Program-made: the position numbers and the translations under genes
Part shown: positions 62,465 through 64,000 of the stretch, one piece after another
Numbering within the stretch: position 1 is the first letter of the stretch
How the letters are laid out: each line of letters starts with the position of its first letter
Source: Candidatus Hebobacterum abditum
Lineage (GTDB): Bacteria > Armatimonadota > Hebobacteria > Hebobacterales > Hebobacteraceae
Assembly: GCA_029821875.1 (NCBI GenBank)
Contig: JALGXW010000007.1
Span: forward strand, 47,640 to 111,639
DNA: 64,000 nt
Reading direction: 5' to 3'
Notes under the pieces: model-generated
The model's database searches: none
Told to the model about the DNA's origin: nothing
Seen by the model: only the letters and a program-made list of their open reading frames with translations

Positions 62465-63154
62465 CTACTCGCCTTCCCCGGCCGGCGCGGCGTAGACCGA
62501 GGCCCCTGCGGGCTGCCACACCGCCACGAGCCGGCCGTTGGGCCCTGGCACCGATCCCTCCACAGCCAGCAGGTTGTTCTCAGCATCCACCATATGCACC
62601 CGCACGCGCCGCACCGTCTTGCGCACGTTGCCCATGTGCCCCGGCTTCTTCGTGCCCTTGAACACCCGGGCCGCGTCCGTCGCCCCGCCCGAGGCCGGCC
62701 GCCGGTGCGACATGGACCCGTGCGAGGCCGGACCGCCGCGGGTCCGATAGCGCTTCTGCACTCCGGCAAAGCCCTTGCCCTTGCTGGTGCCGGTCACGTC
62801 CACCCGCTCGCCGACCTCGAAGACATCCACCGTGATCTGGTCGCCGACGCTGTAGGCATCGCAGTCGGCGAAGCGGAACTCGCCCAGGTGGCGACAGGGG
62901 GCGATCTCCTTCTCGGCCTTCTCTCCCGCCCGGCGGAAGTGCCCGGCCATCGGCTTGGTGACACGCCTCTCGCTGGCCAGCTCCCCGTAGCCGAGCTGGA
63001 GCGCGTCGAAGCCCTCCCCCTCCACGGTCTTGCGCTGCACCACCGTGCACGGGCCGACCGAGATCACCGTGACGCCGACGGCGCGGCCGTCCTCCGTGAA
63101 GAGCTGGGTCATCCCGATTTTCCGGCCCAGCAGGGCCTTCTCGACAACCTTCAA
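62465..63154 (-). CDS. rplC: Ribosomal protein L3
   Basis: 229 residues: LGRKIGMTQLFTEDGRAVGVTVI, VDVTGTSKGKGFAGVQKRYRTRGGPASHGSMSHRRPASGG and KPGHMGN. A GE-rich end closes the chain. Confidence 0.98.
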   Translation of the reverse strand: MKVVEKALLGRKIGMTQLFTEDGRAVGVTVISVGPCTVVQRKTVEGEGFDALQLGYGELASERRVTKPMAGHFRRAGEKAEKEIAPCRHLGEFRFADCDAYSVGDQITVDVFEVGERVDVTGTSKGKGFAGVQKRYRTRGGPASHGSMSHRRPASGGATDAARVFKGTKKPGHMGNVRKTVRRVRVHMVDAENNLLAVEGSVPGPNGRLVAVWQPAGASVYAAPAGEGE

Positions 63155-63164
63155 CCTAGTTCCC

Positions 63165-63494
63165 CTACAGCTTGATCTCGATATCGACCCCGCCCGGCAG
63201 GTCGATGCGCATGAGCGCGTTGATCGTCTCCGGGCTGGGCTCCAGAATGTCGATCAGCCGCTTGTGAGTCCGCATTTCGAAGTGCTCGATCGACTCCTTA
63301 TGGACGAAGGGAGACCGGATAACGGCAAAGCGATTGATCTCCGTCGGCAGCGGGATGGGCCCCGAGATGCGAGCCCCGGTCCGGCGGGCCGTATCGACGA
63401 TCCGCACCGCAGACTGATCTAGCACCCGGTGGTCGAAGGCCTTCAGCCGGATCCGAATCCGCTCGCCCGGCCCCCGGCGATCATTCCTACGCAT
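63165..63494 (-). CDS. rpsJ: Ribosomal protein S10
   Basis: 109 residues. [65 protein letters not shown] and [11 protein letters not shown] are typical. A basic N-terminal extension ([12 protein letters not shown]) is slightly longer than usual. Confidence 0.97.
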   Translation of the reverse strand: MRRNDRRGPGERIRIRLKAFDHRVLDQSAVRIVDTARRTGARISGPIPLPTEINRFAVIRSPFVHKESIEHFEMRTHKRLIDILEPSPETINALMRIDLPGGVDIEIKL

Positions 63495-63540
63495 CTACCG
63501 TCCTCCGGAATGCGGCTCTCGCTGGCATGGCTCTCGCTCT

Positions 63541-64000
63541 CTACGCCAGTATCTTGGTGACGACGCCGGCGCCCACGGTGCGGCCGCCCTCCCGAATGGC
63601 GAACCGCAGCCCCTCTTCCATCGCAATCGGCTGGATCAGCTCCACCGTCATCGTCACATTGTCCCCAGGCATCACCATCTCCCGGCCCTCGGGGAGCGCG
63701 ATCGCTCCCGTCACGTCCGTGGTCCGGAAGTAGAACTGCGGCCGATATCCCGTGAAGAAGGCCTTGTGCCGGCCCCCCTCCGCCTGGCTCAATACGTATA
63801 CCTCGCTGTCGAACTTCGTGTGCGGCGTGATCGTCCCAGGCTGAGCCAGCACCTGCCCCCGCTCCACCTCCTGCCGCTCTACCCCTCTCAACAGCACCCC
63901 GATGTTGTCCCCAGCCTGCCCCTGATCCAACAGCTTCCGGAACATCTCCACCCCCGTCGCCACCGTCGTGCGCGTCTCCGGATGCAGCCCCACTATCTCC
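63541..64000 (-). CDS. tuf: Elongation factor Tu (C-terminal part, cut by right edge)
   Basis: The visible 152 residues run [39 protein letters not shown] to the stop, covering the end of domain 2 and domain 3 ([54 protein letters not shown]). The GTPase domain lies beyond the window. tuf before rpsJ is the common str-S10 junction. Confidence 0.97.
   Translation of the reverse strand, partial: EIVGLHPETRTTVATGVEMFRKLLDQGQAGDNIGVLLRGVERQEVERGQVLAQPGTITPHTKFDSEVYVLSQAEGGRHKAFFTGYRPQFYFRTTDVTGAIALPEGREMVMPGDNVTMTVELIQPIAMEEGLRFAIREGGRTVGAGVVTKILA

Noticed and set aside
1..64000. CRISPR arrays, insertion sequences, prophage, rRNA genes or defence systems
   Set aside because: No repeated spacer arrays, transposases, terminal inverted repeats, phage proteins or rRNA sequence were seen. 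The only RNA gene found is tRNA-Ser.

Overview
The window is a high-GC, gene-dense bacterial chromosome segment. It has no rRNA, CRISPR array, insertion sequence or prophage. Several traits point to a deep-branching, probably diderm member of the Terrabacteria side, with Armatimonadota as my best guess. These are a YjbH-like exported barrel protein, a SteA/SteB pair, a lexA beside a YneA-like LysM gene, and many xylose-isomerase-like and uroporphyrinogen-decarboxylase-like proteins. This placement is inference from gene content only; no phylogenetic marker was compared computationally.

Layout. 1-6.4 kb: a truncated ABC exporter with an N-terminal zinc ribbon and its own promoter and long leader, the DNA translocase FtsK, and a radical SAM protein. 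6.6-19.6 kb: a carbohydrate/small-molecule locus with a very large GH42-like hydrolase, an exported DUF4832-type protein, an aldo/keto reductase, two sugar isomerase-like TIM barrels, two divergent URO-D-family proteins, a Gfo/Idh/MocA oxidoreductase, a LOG-family protein and a DUF3795 protein. 19.6-22.5 kb: tRNA-Ser(UGA), lexA, an ECF sigma factor with a translationally coupled small membrane protein and a repeat protein, and a LysM protein. lexA and the LysM gene share an operator-like dyad, CAAAC-N4-GTTTG. 22.5-25 kb: a decayed gene remnant, the YjbH-like protein, deoxyribose-phosphate aldolase and an exported protein of unknown function.

25-32.8 kb: one long minus-strand operon behind a clear sigma-70-type promoter. 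It encodes a TPR lipoprotein-like or secreted protein, NAD kinase, SteA, SteB, a glycosyltransferase fused to a MraY/WecA-like membrane transferase, a MinD-like ATPase, a two-cluster ferredoxin and a Dph6-like ATP pyrophosphatase. It looks like an envelope/division module followed by a redox/nucleotide-activation trio.

33.7-64 kb: every gene lies on the minus strand. An arginine operon (argC-J-B-fmdB-D-membrane protein-F-G-H) with its own promoter makes arginine from glutamate intermediates. An NlpC/P60 endopeptidase follows the ribosomal block. The S10-spc-alpha superoperon runs from tuf (cut by the right edge) through rpsJ to rpsI. It carries an EF-G paralogue inserted between rpsQ and rplN, has no infA between map and rpmJ, and includes several ribosomal proteins with extended or insertion-bearing sequences (S3, S5, L17, L24, L30).
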